Positions 8,607 to 16,898 of a DNA stretch of 64,000 nt are shown piece by piece. Position 1 is the first letter of the stretch; every line of letters starts with the position of its first letter. Origin of the DNA: an uncultured Victivallis sp. (GTDB lineage: Bacteria; Verrucomicrobiota; Lentisphaeria; Victivallales; Victivallaceae); assembly GCA_944389895.1 (NCBI GenBank), contig CALXOA010000075.1, positions 1 through 64,000 of the forward strand. The letters are read 5' to 3'. Both the position numbers and the translations under genes were made by a program. Below the pieces are notes generated by a model. That model was not told where the DNA came from and searched no databases. It saw nothing but the letters and a program-made list of their open reading frames with translations.

Positions 8607-9450
8607 CGAGATTTCTCCCGATGATCTGGATCGAGCCGAGCGGCGCATCGAGCCGTTCGGCGACCACCCTGCACTTGACCCGCAGCAGGAAGTAGATCGG
8701 ACGTCTGAAGGCTTCGTCGAGAGACTCGAAGTTCCCCTGGCCTTTGGAAACCACCAGATCGGCATTGCCGAGCTCCTTCAGAAAATCCGGGGAACTGTTT
8801 CTCAGTGAAATCCCCGGCGCCATGTCACCGGTGTCGACGATCCGTGCGAAATTGATTCCAGACAGGGCGGCTTCGCGCCGGGTCACATCGTTCAGGATCG
8901 GCCTGCCCCGTACGCCGATGGTCAGTTTGCCGGCGTAGCGTTCCAGCAACAACCGGTCGAGTACCGCTTCGCCGCAGTTGTCGAGCATATAGAAAATCGA
9001 TTCCGCCTCATCCATCCGGCGTTTCAGGTCGGCGGCGGCGGCACGGTCATAGGGGAGGTCCAGGACTTCTCGGATTGCTTTCTCCGCCTCCGCCAGTTCG
9101 AAATCCGGATTGACGCCGTAGTCGATGATGTTGCCGCCGACCGCGAGACGGAGCGCAGTGTCGAACTCCCCGGCGGCGAGTTTCCGCAATTCCGGCAACA
9201 GCGCGAGGCCCAGCTCGGTGGATTTGTCTTTGATTTCCCGGAACGGATCCTCGATTCCGGAGACTTCGGCGACCAGCCTGTGGAAGCACCCGGCAAATTC
9301 CGGCGGGGTCGTGGCATCGTCCGCCGTCAACACCAGACGCATCATCTCCTTCACAAGCCGGTGTTGCCCGTCGCGGTCGCCGGTCGCTTTTTTTGCCAGT
9401 TCCGAGAGCTGGGCGAGAATGCAGGGGTAACAGTCAATTTGAACGCGCAT
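8599..9450 (-). CDS. DUF89 / ARMT1-like damage-control phosphatase
   Basis: A 283-residue protein of the DUF89 (ARMT1-like) family, metal-dependent phosphatases proposed to remove harmful phosphometabolites. Family signatures include the N-terminal DCYPCILAQ, FYMLDNCGEAVLDRLLLE with its metal-binding Asp and Asn, NDVTRREA, a DTGDMAPGI motif and the C-terminal VVSKGQGNFESL. The start at 9450 lies one base after the HIT stop, with GAGG six bases upstream inside the HIT coding end, and the stop overlaps cvfB. The exact substrate cannot be read from the sequence. Confidence 0.85.
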   Translation of the reverse strand: MRVQIDCYPCILAQLSELAKKATGDRDGQHRLVKEMMRLVLTADDATTPPEFAGCFHRLVAEVSGIEDPFREIKDKSTELGLALLPELRKLAAGEFDTALRLAVGGNIIDYGVNPDFELAEAEKAIREVLDLPYDRAAAADLKRRMDEAESIFYMLDNCGEAVLDRLLLERYAGKLTIGVRGRPILNDVTRREAALSGINFARIVDTGDMAPGISLRNSSPDFLKELGNADLVVSKGQGNFESLDEAFRRPIYFLLRVKCRVVAERLDAPLGSIQIIGRNLDA

Positions 9451-9451
9451 C

Positions 9452-9949
9452 TTATGCCTCATCCCAGTTTTTCCGCACCAGTTCGGCGGTTGTCTCGAGT
9501 GCTTCCGGCACGCAGCGGATATCGGCGAGTACCGGCATGAAATTGTTGTCTCCGTTCCAGCGCGGCACGACATGCATGTGCAGATGATCGGCAACTCCGG
9601 CTCCCGCCGCCGCCCCGAGGTTGAAGCCGACATTGAATCCCGCCGGGTTCATCGCCCGGCGCAGCGCACCCTCCGCTCCGATGCAGAGTTCGAAGAGTTC
9701 GGTGCGCTCTTCTGCGGTCAGCAGCGGCAGGTCTCCGACATGCCGGTAGGGGACGATCAACAGATGTCCCACATTGTAGGGGTAACGGTTGAGCAGTGCA
9801 AAACAGGTGCGACCCCGCCGGACGATCAGGCGTTCCTCCGGTTTGTCGCCGGGGGTTTCATTGCCGCACAGAAAGCAGCCTGCTCCCCGGTTTCCGCGGA
9901 TAAATTCGATGCGCCACGGGGCCCATAACGGGCGATTGTTTTCCTTCAT
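9452..9949 (-). CDS. HIT family nucleotide hydrolase or phosphorylase
   Basis: A 165-residue histidine-triad protein. The catalytic triad motif is H122-L-H124-M-H126-VVPRW. Upstream are a CFLC pair of cysteines (probable zinc site shared with a second metal-binding part), LLNRYPYNVGHLLIVPYRHVGD, and GFNVGFNLGAAAGAGV, all typical of the branch related to Ap4A phosphorylase and HIT hydrolases acting on dinucleoside polyphosphates or AMP conjugates. The ATG overlaps the lnt stop as ATGA, and DUF89 starts one base after the HIT stop, so the three are probably translated together. The natural substrate is not determined by these motifs. Confidence 0.9.
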   Translation of the reverse strand: MKENNRPLWAPWRIEFIRGNRGAGCFLCGNETPGDKPEERLIVRRGRTCFALLNRYPYNVGHLLIVPYRHVGDLPLLTAEERTELFELCIGAEGALRRAMNPAGFNVGFNLGAAAGAGVADHLHMHVVPRWNGDNNFMPVLADIRCVPEALETTAELVRKNWDEA

Positions 9950-11700
9950 GATCCGGATTCCTGTTTGGGGTGATCGAGCGTGTCGAGATAAAATTGCCTG
10001 CGGTTGCGCCAGTGCAGCGCTCCGGCGAGAGCCCAGATACCCGCGATGATCGCGAGCAACCCGGGAAACCATTCTCCGTACCGGACGAAAAAAGTTTCCT
10101 CCGGAACCGGTTTCACCGCAACCTCAAGTCGCCGGAAACCGCGGCCGCGGCGCAGTTCGAGCCGTTTTTCCGGGCCGGGAACCTCCAGCACCTGGGTGAT
10201 CCGCCCCTCCGGAGTCACGAGCAGCGAGCCGCCGTTGTTGCCGCAGCGGACCATCGGCAGTCCGGTCTCGACCGCGCGGGTTACCGCGTTTGCAAGATGC
10301 TGTTCGGGTTCGCTGCTCTCCGGATACCAGGCGTCGTTTGACAGCACCACCAGCACATTGGCGCCGCGTCGGGCAAATTCGCGCGTCAGATAGCTGAACA
10401 CTCCTTCATAACAGATTGCGGTTCCGGCCCTGACCTGCGGCGCAACCTCGATCGGATTGCTGTCTGTGCCCGGCACCAGATCGCGGTTCATGTCGATCGC
10501 CCGGGTCACAAAGTCGGGCAGGTATCGGCGGAACGGGATGTATTCCCCGAAGGGTACCCGGTGAATCTTGTCGTACTTATGACGGATCCGGCCGCGGTGG
10601 TTGAAAAAGAGCGCGCTGTTGGTGACGCCGGGAATCCGACCGGATTCCGGAAGAACATCTTCAAAATCGATCGCGCCGATCAGCATCGGAACCGATCCGG
10701 CGGCGATCAGCTGCTGTACTCCCCTGCGGAATGCTCCGCTGACCGGGTGGGCGGAACGGAACGGCACCGGTACCGCGCTTTCCGGCCAGATCAGCAGTTC
10801 CGGTTTCGGGGTGGTTTTCAGAGCTTTCCGGCTCAGGGCAAGATAGATTTCGAGCGCCTCTTCCGCCTCGGCGATACCTGCGTTCCGCCGTTGTGAGAGG
10901 TCGCCCTGGATTACCGTCGGGAACCAGTTCGGTTCCTGCCTCGATATGCCGGAGAGCCGGATCGTACCGGTCAGCAGCACCAGCGTCAGAATGCAGACGT
11001 AAGTGAGCAGCACCCGCAATCCGGCGCTTCGGAGCCGGGTGCGGCAGCAGGCGAAGAGTGCCGTGCCGCCGAATGCAACCAGGAAGTTGATTCCGTAACC
11101 GCCGGTCCAGCGGGCGATCTGAAGGAGTGCGAGGTTGCGGTACTGTGTCGCTCCGAAGTCATTCCATGTGAAGAGGCGCGACCGGGTCCATTCGCACAGC
11201 GTGAAGAGTGCGGCCGCACCGACGGCGAAGGCGAGGAGCCGGAAATAGGACCGGGGAGCGGCGAGCCACGCTTCGCGTTTTTCGAAACCGCCCATCTCCA
11301 CTTCGAGCGGGAACATCGTGTTGCGCCACAGCCACGGCAACACCGCTGCCCACGCTGCCGGCCAGAGCGAAATTACCGGTGCAATCAGCCAGGGAACCGC
11401 GGGATCGATTTCGCGCAGGAAACGGTAGGCGAAGAGCGACCAGCCGAGCCCCCAGAGCCAGCCTGCAAATGCCGCGGAACCCGGTTTTTCAGCGGTTGCG
11501 AAAAGAATCAGAGGCAGCAGGGAAACGAAGGCGAGCACACTCCAGTTCAGCGGCGGAAGCGCGGCGGCGTAACCCATTCCGCCGATGAAAACGACCACCA
11601 GCCGGAGCAGCCATGCCGGCCGGGAAATCCGGGCGCTTTCATCGGCGGGAAATCCGGCGGATTTTTCGCGTTCCGGCATGAAAATCTCACGTAAATTCAT
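9946..11700 (-). CDS. lnt: Apolipoprotein N-acyltransferase
   Basis: A 584-residue inner-membrane enzyme that adds the third acyl chain to the N-terminal Cys of lipoproteins, using phospholipid. Several hydrophobic segments occupy roughly residues 30-240. The periplasmic nitrilase domain carries the catalytic triad E307 (IWPESAVP), K378 (YDKIHRVPFGEYIP) and C430 (GTAICYEGVF). A final hydrophobic helix (FPGLLAIIAGIWALAGALHW) anchors the C-terminus. Length is slightly above the usual 500-550. Neither the ATG at 11700 nor the in-frame ATG at 11679 has a strong ribosome binding site. It heads the leftward block lnt-HIT-DUF89-cvfB and is divergent from nadB. Confidence 0.95.
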   Translation of the reverse strand: MNLREIFMPEREKSAGFPADESARISRPAWLLRLVVVFIGGMGYAAALPPLNWSVLAFVSLLPLILFATAEKPGSAAFAGWLWGLGWSLFAYRFLREIDPAVPWLIAPVISLWPAAWAAVLPWLWRNTMFPLEVEMGGFEKREAWLAAPRSYFRLLAFAVGAAALFTLCEWTRSRLFTWNDFGATQYRNLALLQIARWTGGYGINFLVAFGGTALFACCRTRLRSAGLRVLLTYVCILTLVLLTGTIRLSGISRQEPNWFPTVIQGDLSQRRNAGIAEAEEALEIYLALSRKALKTTPKPELLIWPESAVPVPFRSAHPVSGAFRRGVQQLIAAGSVPMLIGAIDFEDVLPESGRIPGVTNSALFFNHRGRIRHKYDKIHRVPFGEYIPFRRYLPDFVTRAIDMNRDLVPGTDSNPIEVAPQVRAGTAICYEGVFSYLTREFARRGANVLVVLSNDAWYPESSEPEQHLANAVTRAVETGLPMVRCGNNGGSLLVTPEGRITQVLEVPGPEKRLELRRGRGFRRLEVAVKPVPEETFFVRYGEWFPGLLAIIAGIWALAGALHWRNRRQFYLDTLDHPKQESGS

Positions 11701-11719
11701 GATTTGAACCGTAATTTTG

Positions 11720-11748
11720 TTGACAGAATCCGGGAATCGGTGTAATTT
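11720..11748 (+). promoter_or_regulatory. Putative promoter of nadB
   Basis: A perfect TTGACA box is followed after 17 bases by TAATTT, a poor -10 match preceded by TG. It lies about 135 bases before the nadB start. Confidence 0.4.
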
Positions 11749-11881
11749 ACTACGCTTTTACCGCATAGGCAATTTAAAACCGCTCTCTGGGCGGTAAAAA
11801 TTCATGATTTCCTGCGCGCCCCGTTCCCGGGATCGGTACGCGCAAATATTCAATTTTTATGGAAAGCGTTGTGATTTCACC

Positions 11882-13534
11882 ATGAAAATCAGCGAAACTC
11901 TGCAATTCGACCACCTGGTGATCGGCAGCGGACTGGCCGGTCTCTCCAGCGCGCTCCATCTGGCCAAATCCGGTCGCCGTGTCGCGGTGGTCACCAAAAG
12001 GGATATTTCCGAGTGTAACAGTCGTCTTGCCCAGGGCGGCGTCGCCTGTGTGATGGATGCGCTGGACTCCTTTGATGAACATGTCGAAGATACCCTGACC
12101 GCCGGGGCCGGTCTCTGTGATGTCGGCGCGGTCCGGGCGATCGTCGAGGGCGGACCCGCTGCGATCCGGGAGATCATCTCTCTCGGAGCGAAGTTCACCA
12201 CCCGCGGGGAACTCGGTCACGTCGATGGTTCCGACGAGTACGATCTCGGCCGTGAAGGGGGGCATCACAAGCGGCGGATTCTTCACTCCGGCGACATTAC
12301 CGGTGCTGAGCTGGAGCGCACGGTGGTTGAGGCGGTCCGCCGGACGCCGAACATCGAAGTGTTTGAATATCATGTCGCGATCGACCTGATCGTCAGCCGC
12401 CGTCTCGATATCGGCGGTCCGAATCGCTGCTTCGGGGCCTATGTGCTCGACGCCACGACCGGGCATATTGCGACTTTTCTTGCTCCGTCGACCACGATTG
12501 CCTGCGGCGGCGCCGGCAAAGTCTATCTCTACACCAGTAATCCGGATGTCGCCTGCGGGTCTGGCATTGCGATGGCCTACCGGGCCGGGGCGAAGATCGC
12601 GAATATGGAGTTTATCCAGTTCCATCCGACGATCCTTCACCACCCGACGATCCGGTCGTTCCTGATCAGCGAGGCGCTGCGCGGAGAAGGGGCGGTGCTG
12701 AAGTGCCGCGATTCCCGGAATGCCGAACCGGTCGAATTTATGCAGAAGTATCACCCGATGAAGAGTCTGGCGCCGCGCGACGTGGTTGCAAGGGCGATCG
12801 ACTCCGAGATGAAGCGTACCGGCGAGGAGTGCGTCTACCTCGACATCCGCCATCTCGATGAGGCGACGCTGCGCCGTCGTTTCCCGAACATCTTCGAAAA
12901 ATGCCTCGAGGCGGGAATCAATATGGCGCATGACCTGATTCCGGTCGTGCCGGCGGCACATTTCGTCTGTGGCGGCATCAAGACCGACGTGAACGGCGCT
13001 TCCAGCATTCAGGGGCTCTACGCGGTCGGGGAATCCGGTTGCACCGGGTTGCACGGAGCCAACCGGCTGGCAAGCAACAGTCTGCTCGAGGCGATGGTGG
13101 TTGCGAAATTTTCCAGCGACGATATCGATGCGAAGTTCGAACTGTTCCGGAAGTCGTGGCCGAATACCGAGGCCGCTCTGAACTGGATGAGCGGGAATGC
13201 GACCGACTCCGACGAGCAGGTGGTGATCGCCCACAACTGGGATGAGATCCGCCGTTTCATGTGGGACTATGTGGGGATCTACCGTACCAACAAGCGACTT
13301 GAGCGTGCAAAAAACCGGATCAAGCTGATCCGCAAGGAGATCGAGAAGTACTACTGGGATTTCCGCGTAACCGCTGATCTGGTCGAGCTGCGCAACATTG
13401 CGACGGTGGCCGAGTTGATCATCGACTGTTCCCTGCTGCGGCACGAGAGCCGCGGACTGCACTATAACGCCGATTATCCCTATCTCGATCCGGAGCTTGA
13501 ATGTGTCGATACGGTCATTGAACGAAAATTCTGA
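11882..13534 (+). CDS. nadB: L-aspartate oxidase
   Basis: A 550-residue flavoprotein catalysing oxidation of aspartate to iminoaspartate, the first step of de novo NAD synthesis. The FAD-binding start is LVIGSGLAGLSSALHLAKSG. Family motifs follow in order: NSRLAQGGVA, HHKRRILHSGDITG, FIQFHPTILHHP, LISEALRGEGAVL, and the C-terminal FAD segment HFVCGGIKTDVNG with AVGESGCTGLHGANRLASNS. The C-terminal helical region (residues about 420-550) is present. The ATG at 11882 gives the normal N-terminus; the ribosome binding site is weak. NadA and NadC are not in the window. pcnB follows after 15 bases. Fumarate reductase flavoprotein is the main alternative, but the length and motifs fit NadB. Confidence 0.95.
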   Translation: MKISETLQFDHLVIGSGLAGLSSALHLAKSGRRVAVVTKRDISECNSRLAQGGVACVMDALDSFDEHVEDTLTAGAGLCDVGAVRAIVEGGPAAIREIISLGAKFTTRGELGHVDGSDEYDLGREGGHHKRRILHSGDITGAELERTVVEAVRRTPNIEVFEYHVAIDLIVSRRLDIGGPNRCFGAYVLDATTGHIATFLAPSTTIACGGAGKVYLYTSNPDVACGSGIAMAYRAGAKIANMEFIQFHPTILHHPTIRSFLISEALRGEGAVLKCRDSRNAEPVEFMQKYHPMKSLAPRDVVARAIDSEMKRTGEECVYLDIRHLDEATLRRRFPNIFEKCLEAGINMAHDLIPVVPAAHFVCGGIKTDVNGASSIQGLYAVGESGCTGLHGANRLASNSLLEAMVVAKFSSDDIDAKFELFRKSWPNTEAALNWMSGNATDSDEQVVIAHNWDEIRRFMWDYVGIYRTNKRLERAKNRIKLIRKEIEKYYWDFRVTADLVELRNIATVAELIIDCSLLRHESRGLHYNADYPYLDPELECVDTVIERKF

Positions 13535-13549
13535 TTTTTCTGGCAATCC

Positions 13550-14761
13550 ATGAAACACGAATTACCTGTGGAATCCCGCGTGATCTCTCTGATCCGCCAG
13601 CTTCAGGAAGCGGGTTTTGAAGCTTATATTGTCGGTGGTGCGATCCGCGATCTTCTGCTCGGGCGTACTCCGAAGGATTACGATGTCTCCACCTCTGCGA
13701 CACCGGAGGAGGTCCGTTCCGTTTTCGGTCGCCGTTCGGCGAGGATCATCGGCAAGCGGTTCCGGCTGGTTCATGTGCAGTTCGGGGGGGAGCTTTTTGA
13801 AGTCAGCACCTTCCGGCAGGCGCCGGATGCCTCGGCGAGCGGGAGTCGGCGGCACGGGGAGGAACTTCCGGAACACCTGATTCTGTCGGATAACTCCTTC
13901 GGTACCGCGGAGGAGGATGCGTGGCGGCGTGATTTCACGGTCAACGCATTGTTCTATGATCCGGTCAGATCTGAATTGATTGACTTCACCGGGCAGGGAA
14001 TTGACGACATCCGGAACCAGGTGGTGCGTGCAATCGGCAAGCCGCAACTCCGCTTTGAGGAGGATCCGGTGCGAATGCTCCGGGCGCTGAAGTTGGTCGG
14101 GCAGTACGATTTCGCGTTGGATGCCGCAACCGAAAACGCGCTTTTCGCGGCATTGCCGCTGATTCGTCATGCGGCGCCTTCGCGACTTTCCCTGGAGCTT
14201 GAGAAAATTCTGAGTTCCAGTTACGGAGACCGCCATCTCCAGGCCTTCCACGACTACGGATTGCTGGAGTACTTTCTGCCGGAGCTGGAGCATGCTTGGG
14301 GAACCCCGGCGGCGGAATACGCTCTGAATCTGCTCAACGAGCGCAACTGTCGGGTTGCCGAGGGACTTTACCGCAACAGCATTTCACTGGCGATGGCGAC
14401 GGTGGCACTGCCTTTCGTTGAACTTGAATGTGACCGCGGCCCGGGTGAATTGTGGGAGGATAATCCTGTCGCCTCCGCCGCGATCCGGGTGGTTCTCGAC
14501 CGGATTTTTCTGCCTCAGACGATGATGAACCGGATGACCGAATCGGCGGTACGGGTGTTGTCGCTGCAGACGCAGCTGATCGATCCGGAGACGGTGGAAG
14601 ACTCTCTTTTTGAAAGCAAGTCTTATGCACACGCCCGGGAACTGCTACTGATTCGTACCGCGGTGGCCGAGGAGGATGTCGCAGAGGCGGAACGGCTGTG
14701 GCCCGCTGCCGCCAGACGGCGTGGCGGCCGTTCCGGCAGGCGGCGTTCCCGCCGCCGGTAG
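13550..14761 (+). CDS. pcnB: Poly(A) polymerase / CCA-adding type nucleotidyltransferase
   Basis: A 403-residue class II nucleotidyltransferase. The N-terminal catalytic domain shows YIVGGAIRDLLLGRTPKDYDV with the metal-binding DYD, then FRLVHVQFG, EVSTFR, RRDFTVNALFYD, and FEEDPVRMLRALKL, in the order of PcnB rather than tRNA CCA-adding enzymes. The helical domain follows. The C-terminus ends in a short strongly basic tail, 12 Arg in the last 17 residues, as in PcnB, probably for RNA binding. The start lies 15 bases after nadB with no clear ribosome binding site, so translation may depend on nadB. PcnB versus CCA enzyme is not fully separable by motif alone. Confidence 0.87.
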   Translation: MKHELPVESRVISLIRQLQEAGFEAYIVGGAIRDLLLGRTPKDYDVSTSATPEEVRSVFGRRSARIIGKRFRLVHVQFGGELFEVSTFRQAPDASASGSRRHGEELPEHLILSDNSFGTAEEDAWRRDFTVNALFYDPVRSELIDFTGQGIDDIRNQVVRAIGKPQLRFEEDPVRMLRALKLVGQYDFALDAATENALFAALPLIRHAAPSRLSLELEKILSSSYGDRHLQAFHDYGLLEYFLPELEHAWGTPAAEYALNLLNERNCRVAEGLYRNSISLAMATVALPFVELECDRGPGELWEDNPVASAAIRVVLDRIFLPQTMMNRMTESAVRVLSLQTQLIDPETVEDSLFESKSYAHARELLLIRTAVAEEDVAEAERLWPAAARRRGGRSGRRRSRRR

Positions 14762-14788
14762 AGCAGTAGAATGAGTGTGGAGCCTGCG

Positions 14789-16135
14789 ATGGAGTGGAAG
14801 CGATGGAGTATTGCGGCGCTGGCGTTTTTCTGCCTGTTGCCGCTGGTTCAGGCGGAATCGATCTTGCTGGATGATCCGGTTACCGGGAAACCGGTTCGTT
14901 ACGCCGGTCGGTTCGGGGCGGAACGTGTCGTTGTTCCGTCGGTGTTCCGGCCGAAGGCACGCGAGATGCGCGGCGTCTGGGTGGCGACGGTCGAGAATAT
15001 CGATTTCCCGGCTCATCGGGATGTGGATGGATTCAAACGCGACTATCTCACGATCGTGGAGAATCTCAGGCGGGCGAACTTTAATACGATCATCTTTCAG
15101 GTGCGTCCGATGAATGATGCGTTCTACCCTTCGAAGCTCAATCCATGGTCGCGCTGGATGACCGGCCGGGAGGGGCAGGGACTCGGGTCATTCGACCCTC
15201 TCGCCTTCATGATCGAAGAGGCGCACCGGCGGGGGCTTGAATTTCATGCCTGGCTCAACCCCTATCGGGTCGCTTCCGGCGTCAGGATGCGCAAGGCGGC
15301 CTATCTCGCGACGCTGGACAACCGGAATTTTGCGAAGCGAAACCCGCACCTGGTCCTTGAAACACCGGCGGGGAATGGTCGATATTCGCTGATTCTGAAT
15401 CCCGGCGAACCGCGGGTTGTGCGCCATATTCTGGACACGGTTTCCGAAATAGTGCGCAGCTACCAGGTTGACGCGATCCATTTTGATGACTATTTCTACC
15501 CCTATACGGATATCGGTGCTGCGGATGCATCGACGTTCCGGCAGTACAATCCCCGCCGGCTTTCTCTGGCGGCCTGGCGGGTCGGTAACGTGAATAACGT
15601 GATCCGCGGCGTCAAGGAGCGCCTGACCGCGTTGAACCGGGCGACCGGGCGTAAGGTCGCTTTCGGGGTCAGCCCTTTCGGTATCTGGGGAAATCGGAAA
15701 ACGGTGGCCGGTGGTTCACTCACCGGCGGGAAGCAGTCGCTGACCGCCCAGTTTGCCGATACCCGCGGCTGGGTGAAAAACGGCTGGGTCGATTATATTG
15801 TGCCGCAGCTTTACTGGCCGTTTTCGCATGATGTCGCAGCCTATGCCGCGCTGGCTGACTGGTGGGCCGACACGGTGCGCGGGACCCGGGTCAATCTGTA
15901 CATCGGGCACGGTGTTTACCGGCTTGGAACCGAGCGCGCCTGGCGTGACCGGGAGCTGGCGGACCAGCTTCTCTACAACTCCGGAAAAAAGGAGATTGAC
16001 GGTTCGGTATTCTTTTCATATCGCAGCGTGTTTTCTCCGACCAATGCGGTGATGAAGCGCGGTGTGACGAAGGTCCTGCGGGAGTTCTGGCGGATTCCGG
16101 TGCCGATTCCGGTCTATGGGAATGTCGGTTTTTGA
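14789..16135 (+). CDS. Secreted GHL10 (DUF187) glycoside hydrolase-like protein
   Basis: A 448-residue protein of the glycosyl-hydrolase-like 10 family (DUF187, YngK type). A signal peptide (WSIAALAFFCLLPLVQA) is followed by the family start REMRGVWVATVENIDFP. The TIM barrel contains FNTIIFQVRPMNDAFYPS, EFHAWLNPYRV, VDAIHFDDYFYPY, FGVSPFGIWGN and DYIVPQLYWPF. These enzymes are exported and thought to act on polysaccharides or peptidoglycan-derived sugars. The ATG at 14789 has GGAG six bases upstream; the ATG at 14771 does not. It follows pcnB closely and is convergent with the next gene, 18 bases between stops. Confidence 0.85.
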   Translation: MEWKRWSIAALAFFCLLPLVQAESILLDDPVTGKPVRYAGRFGAERVVVPSVFRPKAREMRGVWVATVENIDFPAHRDVDGFKRDYLTIVENLRRANFNTIIFQVRPMNDAFYPSKLNPWSRWMTGREGQGLGSFDPLAFMIEEAHRRGLEFHAWLNPYRVASGVRMRKAAYLATLDNRNFAKRNPHLVLETPAGNGRYSLILNPGEPRVVRHILDTVSEIVRSYQVDAIHFDDYFYPYTDIGAADASTFRQYNPRRLSLAAWRVGNVNNVIRGVKERLTALNRATGRKVAFGVSPFGIWGNRKTVAGGSLTGGKQSLTAQFADTRGWVKNGWVDYIVPQLYWPFSHDVAAYAALADWWADTVRGTRVNLYIGHGVYRLGTERAWRDRELADQLLYNSGKKEIDGSVFFSYRSVFSPTNAVMKRGVTKVLREFWRIPVPIPVYGNVGF

Positions 16136-16153
16136 AGCGCCGGCGGCCGGCAA

Positions 16154-16612
16154 TCATCCGGCGGTGGGCGGTTGTTCCGGATCTGCGGCCTGCTGCCGTT
16201 TGTGACGGCGATAGGTGATGATTGCCTCCAGCTCCGGGATTGCGGTCAGGCGGCGTTTGACCAGTTTGTGCATCGCCTGACGGCTGACGCCGCGCAAGCC
16301 CGCAAGAGAACTCAGATTCAACGAAGGTTCCTGCAGTTTCTGGTCGATCAGCTGGATCGATGTCGCATCGAGGGAGGCCATGAAGCCGATTACCTCGAGC
16401 AGGTCGGCTCTGGAATAGCGGCGGTCACGCTCCTGTTGCTGCAGTCGGTTGCGGTGGCTGGGCTGGCGGCTGCTCAGCAGCTTTTCATTGACAGCCGGAG
16501 GCAGGGCCCGGTCGGCCAGAAGAGGCGGATCGGCTGCTCCGGCGCAATAACGTTTCAGGCGGCAGTGACGACATTCCGGCAGCTGGCTGTGTTTTCTTCC
16601 GTAACATTCCAT
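16154..16612 (-). CDS. Cys-cluster protein with helix-turn-helix-like C-terminus
   Basis: A 152-residue protein of no family I recognise. The N-terminus has Cys3, Cys14, Cys17 and Cys23 (ECRHCRLKRYC), which could bind zinc or an iron-sulfur cluster. The second half contains LNLSSLAGLRGVSRQAMHKL followed by VKRRL, spaced like a helix-turn-helix with a basic recognition helix, so DNA binding is likely. GGAG lies eight bases before the ATG. It is divergent from the XRE-type regulator across an AT-rich region with good promoter boxes on both strands, which suggests a regulatory pair. The C-terminal tail is Gln/Pro-rich. The function is unknown. Confidence 0.7.
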   Translation of the reverse strand: MECYGRKHSQLPECRHCRLKRYCAGAADPPLLADRALPPAVNEKLLSSRQPSHRNRLQQQERDRRYSRADLLEVIGFMASLDATSIQLIDQKLQEPSLNLSSLAGLRGVSRQAMHKLVKRRLTAIPELEAIITYRRHKRQQAADPEQPPTAG

Positions 16613-16700
16613 GGCGACATCTCCATATTAATTGTTTTTAATCAGGGGCTTAAATCTCAAAAAAATATTTATCGGGTCCCGTATTTTAAAATTTATATTT

Positions 16701-16710
16701 AGTAATTACT
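16701..16710. promoter_or_regulatory. Palindrome beside the -10 box of the Cys-cluster gene
   Basis: AGTAATTACT is a perfect ten-base palindrome lying just downstream of the minus-strand -10 box, at the expected transcription start. It could be a repressor site. Confidence 0.35.
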
Positions 16711-16712
16711 TA

Positions 16713-16740
16713 AATATATGTAGTTTTATCTTAAAATCAA
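16713..16740 (-). promoter_or_regulatory. Putative promoter of the Cys-cluster gene
   Basis: On the minus strand TTGATT and TATATT (5 of 6) are separated by 16 bases, about 100 bases before the gene start. The surrounding 200 bases are markedly AT-rich compared with the rest of the window. Confidence 0.5.
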
Positions 16741-16792
16741 GTATATTTTTTTGAAAAAAATGGAAAAATTAAAAGAATAAGTGATGTTCGCC

Positions 16793-16825
16793 TTGTAATG
16801 AGCTCCGATTAAGATTAATATTAAT
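16793..16825 (+). promoter_or_regulatory. Putative promoter of the XRE gene with overlapping palindrome
   Basis: TTGTAA, 17 bases, then TAATAT. The -10 box lies in the middle of the perfect 12-base palindrome ATTAATATTAAT (16814-16825). The half ATATTAAT occurs again at 16625-16632 in the leader of the divergent gene. This layout suggests binding by a dimeric repressor, perhaps the XRE protein itself. Confidence 0.5.
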
Positions 16826-16898
16826 GAAGATGAGGCAGGTACTCGAACGGACCCCGGAGAGAGAGTTCCCTGCGGGATTGAGCAAGAGAGGTGATGCA

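Noticed and set aside
11774..13558. Long minus-strand frame opposite nadB
   Set aside because: Antisense shadow of a clearly real nadB; no start signals or motifs.
16613..16898. AT-rich stretch as a replication origin
   Set aside because: No DnaA-box cluster and no dnaA or gidA gene nearby; two good promoters explain the AT content better.
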